Source: Lytechinus variegatus
Lineage: Eukaryota; Echinodermata; Echinoidea; Temnopleuroida; Toxopneustidae
Direction: 5' to 3'
Assembly: GCF_018143015.1 (NCBI RefSeq)
Contig: NC_054746.1
Span: 30,655,129-30,719,128 of the forward strand
DNA: 64,000 nucleotides
In this document: in pieces, positions 40,701 through 53,100 of the stretch
Numbering within the stretch: position 1 is the first letter of the stretch
Layout: each line of letters begins with the position of its first letter
Position numbers and translations under genes: made by a program
The notes under the pieces: model-generated
What the model saw: only the letters and a program-made list of their open reading frames with translations
What the model was told of the DNA's origin: nothing
The model's database searches: none

Positions 40701-41185
40701 CTGGGTTCTGCCCATAGAGATATATAATACTTGTTCTGCCCCACAAACATTCTTCTGAGAAATGTAGATTATAGGCCTATAGTATACAAGTAAATTTGTA
40801 AGTGAAAGAAAATACAATATCAGAGAGGGAGGGAGAGAGGAGGAGAAAACAGAAATTGGCTTGGGAAGTTGGGGGAGGCCCCGGTCTGAGTGAGGGGAGG
40901 GGTGTTGTCTGTTGAGGAAACAACAACATTAATGATCAATTAACTTGTTAATTGTATAATTACCAAACACTTCATAAATTGCGGTAGTTCAAAGCCTGTC
41001 GGTATAATCACTCACTATACATAATGAGTCTGAGAAAAATATCTCGGCTGAGTATTAGAAATTTGAAAGGTGGATTATGGAGAAATATAAATGCACAGTT
41101 TTAAACTTAAATCATGATATTTTTACTTCTTTTCTTTATATGAGTAGAACTGGTGTCTGGTGGTGGATGTCAATCATAGTGCGAG
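40560..41185. promoter_or_regulatory. Possible bidirectional MTIF2/PREPL promoter
   Basis: The GC-rich segment at 40560-40720 stands out from AT-rich surroundings and separates the divergent MTIF2 5' exon and PREPL start by less than 0.6 kb. This is a common arrangement for housekeeping genes. A GA-rich run (AGAGAGGGAGGGAGAG) lies near 40821. No TATA box can be assigned confidently to either side. Confidence 0.4.
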
Positions 41186-44100
41186 ATGGAACTATTGAAA
41201 ACAATATTTCTCTATCAACTAAGAGTCAACAGGACTGGATCAGTGTGGATCTCCATCAACAAAGCCCTTCATACATCATCAGGTGCTGCTATTTTCAATT
41301 CCCACACCTCATCCTCACATTGTAAGCTTTTGTCGCATAGTAACGGAAGAAAATTTTCTCAAAATGTGACTGCATGCAGATCCAAAGCCAACCAATTCAT
41401 TGGCTGTTCTTGGAGGAAAAACACAGGACACTTGATTTCTCTTGATGAACCAATGACTTCTAGTTATAAAACCGCATTATCCTCAAACTTCTCATCAGAA
41501 TCATTCTCTGAAATACCTTGTGCCATCAAAAGACCTACCATAAAGAAGACATTGCATAGTGGATACCATTGGATTGATGAGTATGCTTGGATGCAGGAAG
41601 ATTCGTCAGAGGTATGAAATAATTTTGTGGAGCGTTGTGGGCCTTAAGTGGGTTAGTCTCCAGACTTTGAAACAGAGGGTCGTGGGTTCGAATCCCAGCC
41701 ATGGCTTAATTTACTTCGGCAAGAAATTTATCCACATTGTGCTGCACTCGACCCAGATGAGGTGAATGGGTACCCGGTAGGATTTATTCCTTGAACGCAT
41801 TAGCGCCTATTAATATGGCGGCTTAGCTACAGCCGGGGCAATAATATGATACCAAGTATCAAAGTGCAGTTGAGTATGTGCCCATATTAACTGCGCTATA
41901 TAAATGGAAATATTATTATTGTTATAATAATTTCGTTATTTGATTGGTTGCCCTTAATGCCCTATATCAATTTGTGAAAGAATAAGTATGGATGATATTC
42001 AAAATTAAATGTTGATGATTAGTGGTCTAACTCTAAGTATGATTTAGAGAAAAAAATAAAAAATTAAATCAGATTGTCCCACAGTTTTGTAATTTTAGAG
42101 TTTTAATTCTGGATGTCATCTGTCTGTTTTCTTGCAGGAATTCGTGCGATATATAAAAGCAGAAAATGAGTAAGTACTTTTTGATTGGATTTTCATGTTA
42201 AATTGTATTTGTCTGTAAGAGGGGAGAGGGGTAGGAGAGAATAAGGGAGAGAAAGAATCAGTTAGTGAGATGAAGAGAGAGAGAGGGGGCATGAAAGAAA
42301 AAAAGTTCTTGTATATGAATATCGAATTTGCATGGCACTAAAGTTAATATATTCAACATTATACACTTTCAATAAAGTCACTCCTGTATTTATGAATATT
42401 GATCTGTAATTCATTGAAATAACATAATCAGCCTCATTTCTGATATTTCTCTTTCTGTTTCTCCATAGATTTTCAGAACAGTACTTCAATGCCTCAAAGC
42501 CTATGCAAGAAAAGTTGAGAGCAGAGATGAATAAATATGAAGAAAGCGATTATATTTCTGAAACTAATTATAAGGTAAACATATTGAGCATGAATTGAAC
42601 ATTTGAATGTTTAATTATATACAGGTAATGTGTTTAAATTCATGGAAAATGGGTCACACTGACCAATCTGAATGGTAGTGCTGATTATATTTTTTAAGAA
42701 AATGAAAGATATACTAGTGGGAAAATTGAAAAAAGAGAAATAGAATAAATATGAAATGTATATATTCAGGTAAAAAAGAAAGATGAGGAATCTAACAAAA
42801 AAGGAATAAGAGGGAGAAAATGGAGAATGAGAGAGAGTGAGAGAGAAGAGGCAGATGTAGAGGACACTAATAGCCTCTTTGCAAAGCTTTATTCTTAGAA
42901 TAGTTCTTTCAGTTATTGGTGGCAGCGGTGGGATAAGTTTATGAGAAATGCAGTGAGAATTATTCAATCTTTGTTTATTGATCTATGAATTCTGCTTTTG
43001 ATTGTTAATAAAAGTAAATTTAAATTTGTATACAATTGTGGTGTATTTTCTCTAGCATAGATGATCTATGCACTGCTCTTCCTGTAATTGATTGGCTAAA
43101 TGTAATGACATCAATGGTAAAATGTGAGATGAGAAAGGGAGGGTTTTTTTTCAGACTCTTCTTGACTGACTAAGTACTATTTTATTTTTGGCCTCTCACA
43201 TTTTTATCTCAAATTGCTAATGCTGTAGATGATCTCTCCCTAAAAACCACAAATGAATACATAATTACTAATGAGAAATTGAAAAAAAAGAAACAATAGA
43301 TGATCACAAAGGAATGATATAACACAAAAAATAGAAAAATTGACAAGACATGAACAAATAACTTTTTAAAGTTATTTATTTCTGTACAGGTATTAGAAGA
43401 CTATGCCTATTATTCTGATGTATCACAAAGTGGTTCTAGCATTTTCTGCAGGAGGAAGATCAGCACAGGTACCCATACATTATTAGTTGTCTAAAAATAT
43501 TTATTAGTCATTATAACACTTTGAAGAACTGGCAAAACATTTTTATCATGGAATCTTTGTAATGCTTTTTAGTCTTCTATACAATGATACTGCTGTAAGA
43601 TATCCATAGTAGATACATGTATATTTATAAATCCAACATTCTCAGTAGTGCCCATTTCATAAAAAAAAAACAGTCCAACTGGTCCACTGAATTGTTACTG
43701 AGTGACTCAGACCATTGCTGTTGTATTAGAGCACCTTTAACTAAGTATTCCTCTCCTATCCAGTGATGATGGTTTTTTTTATATACTCTCTCCCTTATTC
43801 TTGTTAAATAAGGAAAAGATCAGATTCTCTTGGACTCTGATCATCTCATGGACTTGTTTGGTTACAACCATGTGATCATCACTGGTTTCAAGGTGTCCCC
43901 CTGCCAGCAGTATGTAGGGGCAGTTGTAGAGGGTAGCCCTGATAGGTATGATGGACATATCATCAAGATGGAAGCTGACGGTCAGAGTTGGTTGGTGGAA
44001 TGCATCCAGGATATATCAAATATGGGTAAAGTCTTTTGGTTTAATGTTGTGTATTTTGACATCAAGCCCAGCGCACACTATGCGACACAATAATTTAATA

Positions 44101-47100
44101 AATCACATTTTGCATTAAATGTGAAGGTTCCAAGAAGTTAAGTTATTTTATTTGAAGTTTGGCATAATGTTAGGAATAATAAAATCATTACATTTCTGCA
44201 AACCCTGTGGTCAGAGTAATGTCCAAATCAGTTTCAAGTTGCAGCCGATAGTGACGTCATTACGAGTTGAAATTGATTTTTTTTTATTCCCACAGGGAGG
44301 CTCGAACTAGGGTGAATTTCAATTGCAGTAGTCCTTACCACTATTCTGAATTCTGAACGCTAAGATTTTATTGGTTGGAATGTTCATCTTAAATGTTGTT
44401 TACAATATCTTTGAAATATGGATCGCAACAAATCGCATAGTGTGCGCTGGGCTTTGTGCATGCTGTTTTTATGAAAGTATCAGTATATTTGTGCCATTTA
44501 TGTATGCAGTCCTAACTGTACACTACTAGAAAGAAAATAAATCCAATAAGAGTAGTCAATTTGATTTTTGTTTATAGGTGATTTAAATCCATGTATATTT
44601 TTTTACATCTCTCATAAGTTTGGTTGTCTATCGTTTACTGTTGCATCATTCAATATAAATCAAACTCTAATAGCCTCCCAATAGTAACAGTTTTCAGTTT
44701 TTGTCTATGATTGCTTCTTTATATCATGCTTCTCATTTCAAGATTAATGTGGAATCAAGACATAAAGCTATCAGTAATGTTGAGGGCACTAATTTACCAG
44801 TATGTTTGTTGGTGTTTACACCAGAGTTAAATAAAAGGAATTCTGAGTGCATTTTGATATACTGTGATATAAAACATGGAAAATAGTATTTTTTTTTCAT
44901 TTTGTAAAAAAATGTGTTCTTTTTGGGAGATATATCATTTTAATATTTACACTAACTATGATTAAATTTTAACCACCTTTGTGAATTTGTGTCCCATATA
45001 GAGTTCCTTAATGAGGATTGGCTGGTGTACTCCAAGCCGTATAATCTTCAAGCAAGGGAAGTGTGGAGGCATCAGGTCGGCACCTCACAGCAGAGAGATG
45101 AATTAATCTTTGAGGAAATGGATGAAAGGTAATCTAGAAGCTTACCCCAGGATCATTCAAATTTCAGAATTTCCCTCCCTTCTACCATGTTTACAACATA
45201 TGTTTTACCAATTGCTTGGACCATGAGAAGATAATATAAATGTGAATAAAGATATGTTGTACAGAAATGATGCAAATCAGAAGATCACAGAAACTTTTTA
45301 GCTCTTGTTCCTTTTCAGGGTTAATTTCGGGTTGTTAAGGTCAAAGTAAACCTAAATGTATGAGAAGTCTGGTATGTGGTGTGTGTGTTTGTGAACACAA
45401 AGAGAAAACACACACATTACATTCTAATATCCACTAAGAAAGAAGTATTAAGTTGACATTTTGTATCTGTACTTTCTAGATTCTTTGTAGATCTGTCACA
45501 CACCAAGGACAGGCGATATGTCATCATCAACAGCAACTCACGGACATCCTCAGAGCTATGGTTGATTGACCCTTGCAGAAGCTCTTTTGAAACGCTACCT
45601 ACTTTGATGTGGCCAAGACAGGATGGTATAGAATGCTACTTGGACCACTGTGGACAGACTTTCTATGCCTTGTCCAACACTGGGATATCTCCAGAATTGA
45701 AGGTAGGTGAAGTTGAAAAATCTTTCTGTTTTCAGTCTTCAGTGGTCAATTCTAAGTCATTTGATTGATTAAAATTATCTGAATTTTTGGTCTTAAAAAG
45801 AAAACATTATTCTTATTTGTATTGAATTCTGAATGTAATTTCTAAAAAGAAAGTTTAATCATATTTTCATTTGTTTGGTTTTAAGGTTAACAGATGTTTG
45901 TTACAATCCAATTTACATTAAATATCTGCTTCAAATCACACCCAATCACATTTCCATTTCATAAGTTAATTCTAACATCTTAGCAGTCCAAATTCTATTG
46001 GTTATTAATATTATGAAAGACATAATAGCATAATTCTTGAGAATAATGAAGAAAGGCCTATTAACCAATTTCACTGTTTTAACATCTAATTTAGATCACC
46101 CTCATTACTCTCTTGACATATTTAATACATAAAAGTTACATAATGTACATTCTTAAGTTATTCAAAATCTGTTCTATCATTATTGACATATGTGTTTACA
46201 TTTTTTATTGTGGGGGGATTCTGATTCCACTGTTTTAACATCTACTACAGATAAACTGTAGTATACCACTGTTTGATAGAAGTAATTCATTACATTCATG
46301 AATATTTAGCAGTGTAAGTTCTAAGTTATCAAATGACATGAATGATATTGCAACAGAATGTCATTGAGTGATTTGTACTTCTTTCCTACTTCACTGTTTT
46401 CCCATCTACTGAAGATAGACATCATCATATTTTATTGAAATATCATGAAAATGGAAATTTCACAATCAAAGTTTGAAAGCCGTTGATAATATTACTTGCA
46501 CTGAATTACATCACTTTAGTATTTAAGAAATATACTTTTTACTCTTTCCTGGAGAAATAATAAAAATAAAACAAGTCCTCATGAAAGAACTAACATTTTG
46601 GAAAAATTGAAATGTTAGGGATATGTAAATTGGATCAAATGGAGCTATCCCTACCCTACATCACAATGATATCAAGTTTGGAATTTCCACTTTTATGTAC
46701 AGTTATTTCAGTATTTTACAACTTTTCAAAAGATATAATTTCCTATTATTATCATACTTTCACCTTTCTGCTCCTCAGATTTTCCCTTTTTCCCCTTTTT
46801 TTTCTTATCAATCAACTTTCCTCTCTGTTGAATCAGTTCCCCTTTGATTTCAATTATTACCATTTCAGCTCCTAAAAGCCCGATATTCTGGTGATCTCCA
46901 AAGTAGTGAAACGATCCATTGGGAGGAGCTTTATGACCCACTCCCAGGTCATGTGATACAGGACTTGGACGTGTTTGCCTCACATTGCGTCTTGCCTTTG
47001 CTTGTCAACACCATTCCACAGCTCACCATCCTGGAGCATGGTAAAGATACAGAACCGTTGCACATTGAGGTGTGTATGGGTAAATGTTCAAATTCGTTAA

Positions 47101-50100
47101 CCCATTGCCTACTGAAACCGGGTGGTCCAGGTACAAACCTATGTGAATCACAGAATTTAGTAGTCAATGGGTTAATAGTCCTTGATGGTGTTTCACAGAG
47201 ATCTAAGTATGACTTAAAGTCATGCTGAAGCCCCAAAACACACATGATAGGTTAACACAAAATCTCATTGATCAGATGCATATGCGGTACCACACCTCTG
47301 TGTATGGTCTGACCAATGTGGTGATAAATGATATACCATAAGTGCGGATTTTGAGTGAGATCTTTAGTCCCATATAAATCTTTATGAAACATCCCCCTTA
47401 TTTTCTATTAGCCAGACTTGGTAGGAACATAGGGATGGATCATGTTTCCGTTAGATGGGCTTTAATGAATTGAAGAATATGGATTGCCCAATGGGATTCA
47501 AAATCCATCTAACCACCTGTAACAATAGTTAACCTTGGTTTTAGTTCTATAAGTGAAATAGAATCACACTTTGTTGAAATATAAAGAACAATTTTTGTGC
47601 CCAGTTTGATTCACTCTTTGTGAGGTCATATTCCACTCATCTCATGCAAAAATTTATAATCTATTTTTACCTTTTATTTGCTTTAGGTTGCCATGTTTCA
47701 TGCATAGTGTATATTATGATAATAATGATAATAATATAGGTATATTTACCCAGGGAAGCCACTTTAGTTCTGAAAACTGTTCTCCCAGCGGGCCCTGCTA
47801 TTATTACCTCGGCTTTAGCTGGGCTGCCTAGGCGCTCGAAATATTAAGGAATTTCTTTCTTCTGGGTACCCATTCACCTCACCTGGGTTGAGTGCAGCAC
47901 AGTGTGGATAAATTTCTTGCTGAAGGAAATTACGACCCTCTGTAGAAATTGTTAAAGCTTGTTCAAATTATTGCTAAATGAAAACAAACAATTTTGATGA
48001 TTCTTTTGCAAAAGTAACTTGTAATTGAATGAGGGATTGTATTTGATACTTATTTCATGTTCATTCATGTGAAAATTTGGACTGACCAATGCTTTATCTA
48101 TCATCCATCTAATTTACATTTTCTCATTTTGCACTAGCTCCAACCTGAATATACCACCATTACTCCAAGCCTCAATGCAGACATCAACTCCAGATATTAC
48201 CAGTTTCAACTCTCATCCCCTGTCCACCCACCAAAGAGGTTTGAATTAGATCTTCAGACCTGCAATATTGAGAAGAGTGAAGATGATACAAAGAGGGTCT
48301 GTTGTGCACAAAGCAAGAAACATCCTGAGGACTTTACCTGTAAACGATTAGTGGCAAAAAGTCAGGTGAGTTTTATTCCTTTATTTTGCTTGTCAATTCT
48401 TGAGTTTAGTGCTCAAAATTTCTCAGGCAATATTGTAGTTACTTTTTTTGTTTTGCCTCCTTTTCTTTGTTATCAGTTATTGAGATTGAAACAGTTTCAT
48501 ATTCAAATATGGATGGCTAAATAAGCCTGCCTATGTTGTTAACTTTCTTCTATTATCTGTTCCTTTTGATATTGCAATTTTGTTTGTTTTACATGCTTTC
48601 CCTGATTTCATCATTTACACAAGTGTACCAGGGTCGGTTATTTTATATATTATTTGAATTATTTGTTATTCATATCATAACGTATGTATGTTAAAATTTC
48701 TACATATTTAGTGGATGCACAAAACAATTATAAGTGAATTAGCAGTGATCTGTTTTATTCAACTTACTTATTTAAATAGTTTATTTTCATCCTGCATTCT
48801 TACATGCCAACTTATTGTTTGGAACTATTGCTAAATATTTTTCTAAACTTATTACTCTATGAAAAAACTTAATGTTTAGTGTCATGTTTCCACCATCCTT
48901 TTGAGTTTTGAAAAGGATCAGCTCTCTTTCACTCATGTACAGCTTGGAACAGAATCCTAATCGTTGTCTTGTTTTATATTTAGAATTTGCTCTGTGGAGT
49001 CTGTGGTAGGATTTTAACTTTGAAATATTTGTATCATCTGAGAAATGATAAATGAATCGTTCAAGAAATTCTTTACATCCCAAGTTTTGTTTTTGTCCCT
49101 TTTGCAGGATGGAACTGAAATCCCCATCACTGTCTTCCACCTAGAGAACCTGCCTCTTAATGGCCAACATCCAATGCTGGTCGTTGGCTATGGTGCCTAT
49201 GGGAGAAATGTAGAGATGGAGTACACATCCCAGAGGATGGCATTGTTATCCAATGGATGGGTGCTAGCATTTTGTCACGTGAGGTAAGTGTTATGGTGAT
49301 TAGGTTCTTGGATATGACAAAACAAGATTACAAAGTGGTAAAAAGCAAATAATATTGACACTGTTCTTGCATATTGTAACAGTAGCTAAATGTATTATCA
49401 TTCTCAAAGAGTTTAAATGATACAAAATATTGTGAGATTGCAACTTCAATGAATTGTTATTATTTGGTGTATAATGTTATAAAAAAGGATATAACGAGAA
49501 GACACACACAACAAAATAAAAATGTATGCAAAAATCAAATCATTTGATTGGGATTACTGAATCTTTAGACAGCTGCTTTCATTGTGCACATTTCTTTCAT
49601 TACCATTTGTGACATTCTGGACAAAAGTTATCTGTGACACCTGATAGAGGAGACTCTAGAGCATCTGTCAACACTAACATATCAATTACATTTTTTAAAT
49701 TTAGTTTTTAATATGCATTGTATAAGGCTCCTATATAAATTCACAAGTATCATCCCACCGCTGCCACCAATATAAGAGAAATGACTTGAAAATATTACTG
49801 CTAATGATTACTTACATGTTGGCAACTTTAGGTATTACTTGTTGTCCTTCAATATCACCCCCTCTCTCTCTATCTAATTTTATAAAATGCATGCTCATAT
49901 AATCATCACAATAGTTTGAAATAAGATTTGTGACAGTCATGGGGGGTACCAAATTTAAGAGGCATTAACTTTATAAATGAATTTATAAATAGCATTTTAC
50001 AGTTAACATTTTATCAGTTCTTGCTCATCATAGATACTGTACATAATGACAATGTATGTTTTCATATTTACTTTAGAGGAGGTGGAGAGTTGGGGAAAGA

Positions 50101-53100
50101 ATGGTATTATTCAGGCAGAGTAGAACAAAAACCTCACAGCTTTGAGGCAAGTTTATGTATGTCATTTCTCCGTTATTTGTTTTTTGTTTTGTTTTTTCAC
50201 TGTTGAATTTCAAAATTATCCATCTTAAAGAAAATTTATTTCAACCATACTTTCATTTAATTTAAATATATTATTTGATGCACAGATTGCTTTCATAAGT
50301 TGTAATTATCCCAATTGTAATGTTGCTTTTTATAACTATCATGCTTTGTAAAGTGGCATGAGTAATCCTCAAATTTCTTATTGTGTTGTTTATATCAATT
50401 ATCTAACCTGTAGAAAGGGGTGAAAAACTCACTTTGAGGTATATGTTTATAAAATCATTAAAGTTGTTAAATCCACATTTTACACAAAATGTGGATTTTC
50501 TCTGATAACCAATACAATCTTTATGAAACGACTTCTTGTCCTTTTATTCCAGGACTTCGAAAGCTGTGTAGAGTTCTTGCATTCCTCTGGCTTTTCCCAG
50601 CCAGCCCTGACAGCTGGATGGGCTGCCAGTGCAGGAGCATTACTCCTGGGGGTACTGTGTAATCAAAGGCCAGAGCTGCTGAAAGCGGCAGTCATGAGAG
50701 TAAGTAGTTCATGAAAGTAAGTAGTTCTCTGAAACTTTTGATCATGTATTACGCTTTTGAAAGTAAATAGCTCATTATCATGAATTGAATGTAAAAAGCA
50801 TCCCTCTTAAAGCTTATGTTAATCCAATAGTATCCCCAGACATGTTTGTCTGCAGATTTTGAAATGCTAAAAAAAATGCAAAATTTTAATTAGACCCAGT
50901 AATATGTTGAAAATCATCGGAAAACAACCCATTGCTTCGGTACATTCAACCAGCTCAATAGCGCTCGCTCTGGTGAACTAACCATGTAAGATGGGGAAGT
51001 TATAGAAGTGTCAGAAATTCATAAATAAGTCCCCAGAAAAGATTATTTCTGAAATGTTTTAAAACATTCAATACCTAAAAATTCCAAAATTGTGTGTGTA
51101 AGTTGGAAACCTCTCTTGTACCCATCCTCAGGAAATTTGATTGCTGCACTTCCTCACAAGCAGCAATTTCCTCTTTTTTTCTTTTCTCTTTCTCATGCCT
51201 GATCCAACACCGACCATGTGCCTAAAATAACATCTTGTGACTTTGCAAAATTCTTGAAAGAGGAAAAACAGTCCCAATTTCCTGTAAAGGGTAAAAACAG
51301 TTTGAGATCGAATTGCTGATGTGGTTTACGGTACACCATGTGGAGTGTTATAGAAGCAGTGGATAGAAGAAGAGAAGGAAGTGGATAGGCGAGAAAGTGG
51401 AGATTTGAGAATAGAGTATTCTTTCTTGAGAATAGTCCTGAAAAGGACTGTAAACCAGAAGGAATGTTGAGTGAGAACAGCTTGAGTAGTAGAGCTGATG
51501 AGGAGATGCTGGCTTGCGTCGGCGAGTAGAGATGATGAGTAGTAGACTCGACGTTTCGGACAGGTTGACTGTCCGTCTTCAGGAGAAGACGGAAGACGGA
51601 CAGTCAACCTGTCCGAAACGTCGAGTCTCTCTACTACTCATCATCTCTACTCGCCGACGCAAGCCAGCATCTCCTCATCAGCTCTACTACTCAAGCTGTT
51701 CTCACTCAACATTCCTTCTGGTTTACAGTCCTTTTCAGGACTATTCTCAAGAAAGAATACTCTATTCTCAAATCTCCACTTTCTCGCCTATCCACTTCCT
51801 TCTCTTCTTCTATCCACTGCTTCTATAACACTCCACATGGTGTACCGTAAACCACATCAGCAATTGTACATGCCACCATGCAAACCTTCAAACAACATCT
51901 GAGTTTGAGATCGAGCTACATATAGACAAGTATCTTTACCAGAATGTGTGTGGTAATACCAGTTTTGCAATCATATGCAAATTGGCAATGGCCAATGAGG
52001 TAATTCTTCCCCCCCCCAAAAAAAAAAAAGTACTAACCAAGAATTAATCAGAATATTTTTTTTTTATATATTTGCTATCAAACATTTCACTGTATCATAT
52101 GATCCTGATGGCGCTCTCCATTATCACCATATAAGCTGGCACCAGTGACATTTATTGTAGAAGATATCTTTTAAAAGGACAAGTCCACCCCAACAAAAAA
52201 GTTTGTTTGAATAAAAAGAGAAAAATCCAACAAGCATAACACTGAAAATTTCATTAAAATAGGATGTAAAATAAGAAAATTATGACTTTTTAAAGTTTCA
52301 CTTAATTTCACAAAACAGTTCTATGCACATCCTGGTCGGTATGCAAATGAGGAGACTGATGACGTCATCTCCTCATTATTTCTTTTTTATTTTATTGTAT
52401 GAAATATGCCCGGGGGGGCCACTTACATTGACGAGTGGATACCATGCGCGACCAAAAAAACACGTAAAAAGGATGTCTTTTTCACGATAGGGCACGTTAC
52501 GTACGTAACGTGATAAGGGTGTCAAAAACACAAAAATAATGAAAAAAGGGTATCTATTTCGCTAGGAAAATTACGTGTTTAGGGTCGAATTTGCGGGGAT
52601 GATAAAACAAAATTAAAATGTTTTATAAAGGATGTCCTTTTTGCCCCAACACTTCGTGTTTAGAGTCCGATTTGCGCGAGGTGTAGAAGCTGGGGTCTTA
52701 CTAAACCAAATAAGGTAAAGCCGGCGATCCGAAGGACCCGTAACAATAAAACATCCTGTACTTGTTTAGGGGTTCATTTCAGGGAATATTTGCCAAGAGT
52801 ATCGTTTTGTTTCCAATACTTGTTAAGGGTAGGGTTTCACACGCCAATACTTGTTAAGGGGTGCATTTTCAGAACATGAAAATTACGTGTTTAGGGTGCT
52901 TTTCGAGACCCCATGGTCGCGCATGGTATCCACTCGTGAATGGAAGTGGCCCCCCGGGGAAATATGTAATATTCTAATTTTCAATCAGTGTCAAGTGAAA
53001 CAAGGATTAATTCCTCCCTGAACATGTGGAATTAGCATTGTTTAGTACTGCATGGTTCAGTCAAGTTCGTCCTTATTGTCAAATCTGTAAAAAATGAAAT

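Noticed and set aside
40472..40750. 92-codon minus frame through the GC-rich block
   Set aside because: It runs past a consensus donor into intron sequence and, when spliced to the MTIF2 exon, stops before the MTIF2 start.
51326..51828. Two overlapping frames of 93 and 104 codons on opposite strands
   Set aside because: They are the two arms of the palindrome read twice; the sequence is not otherwise protein-like.
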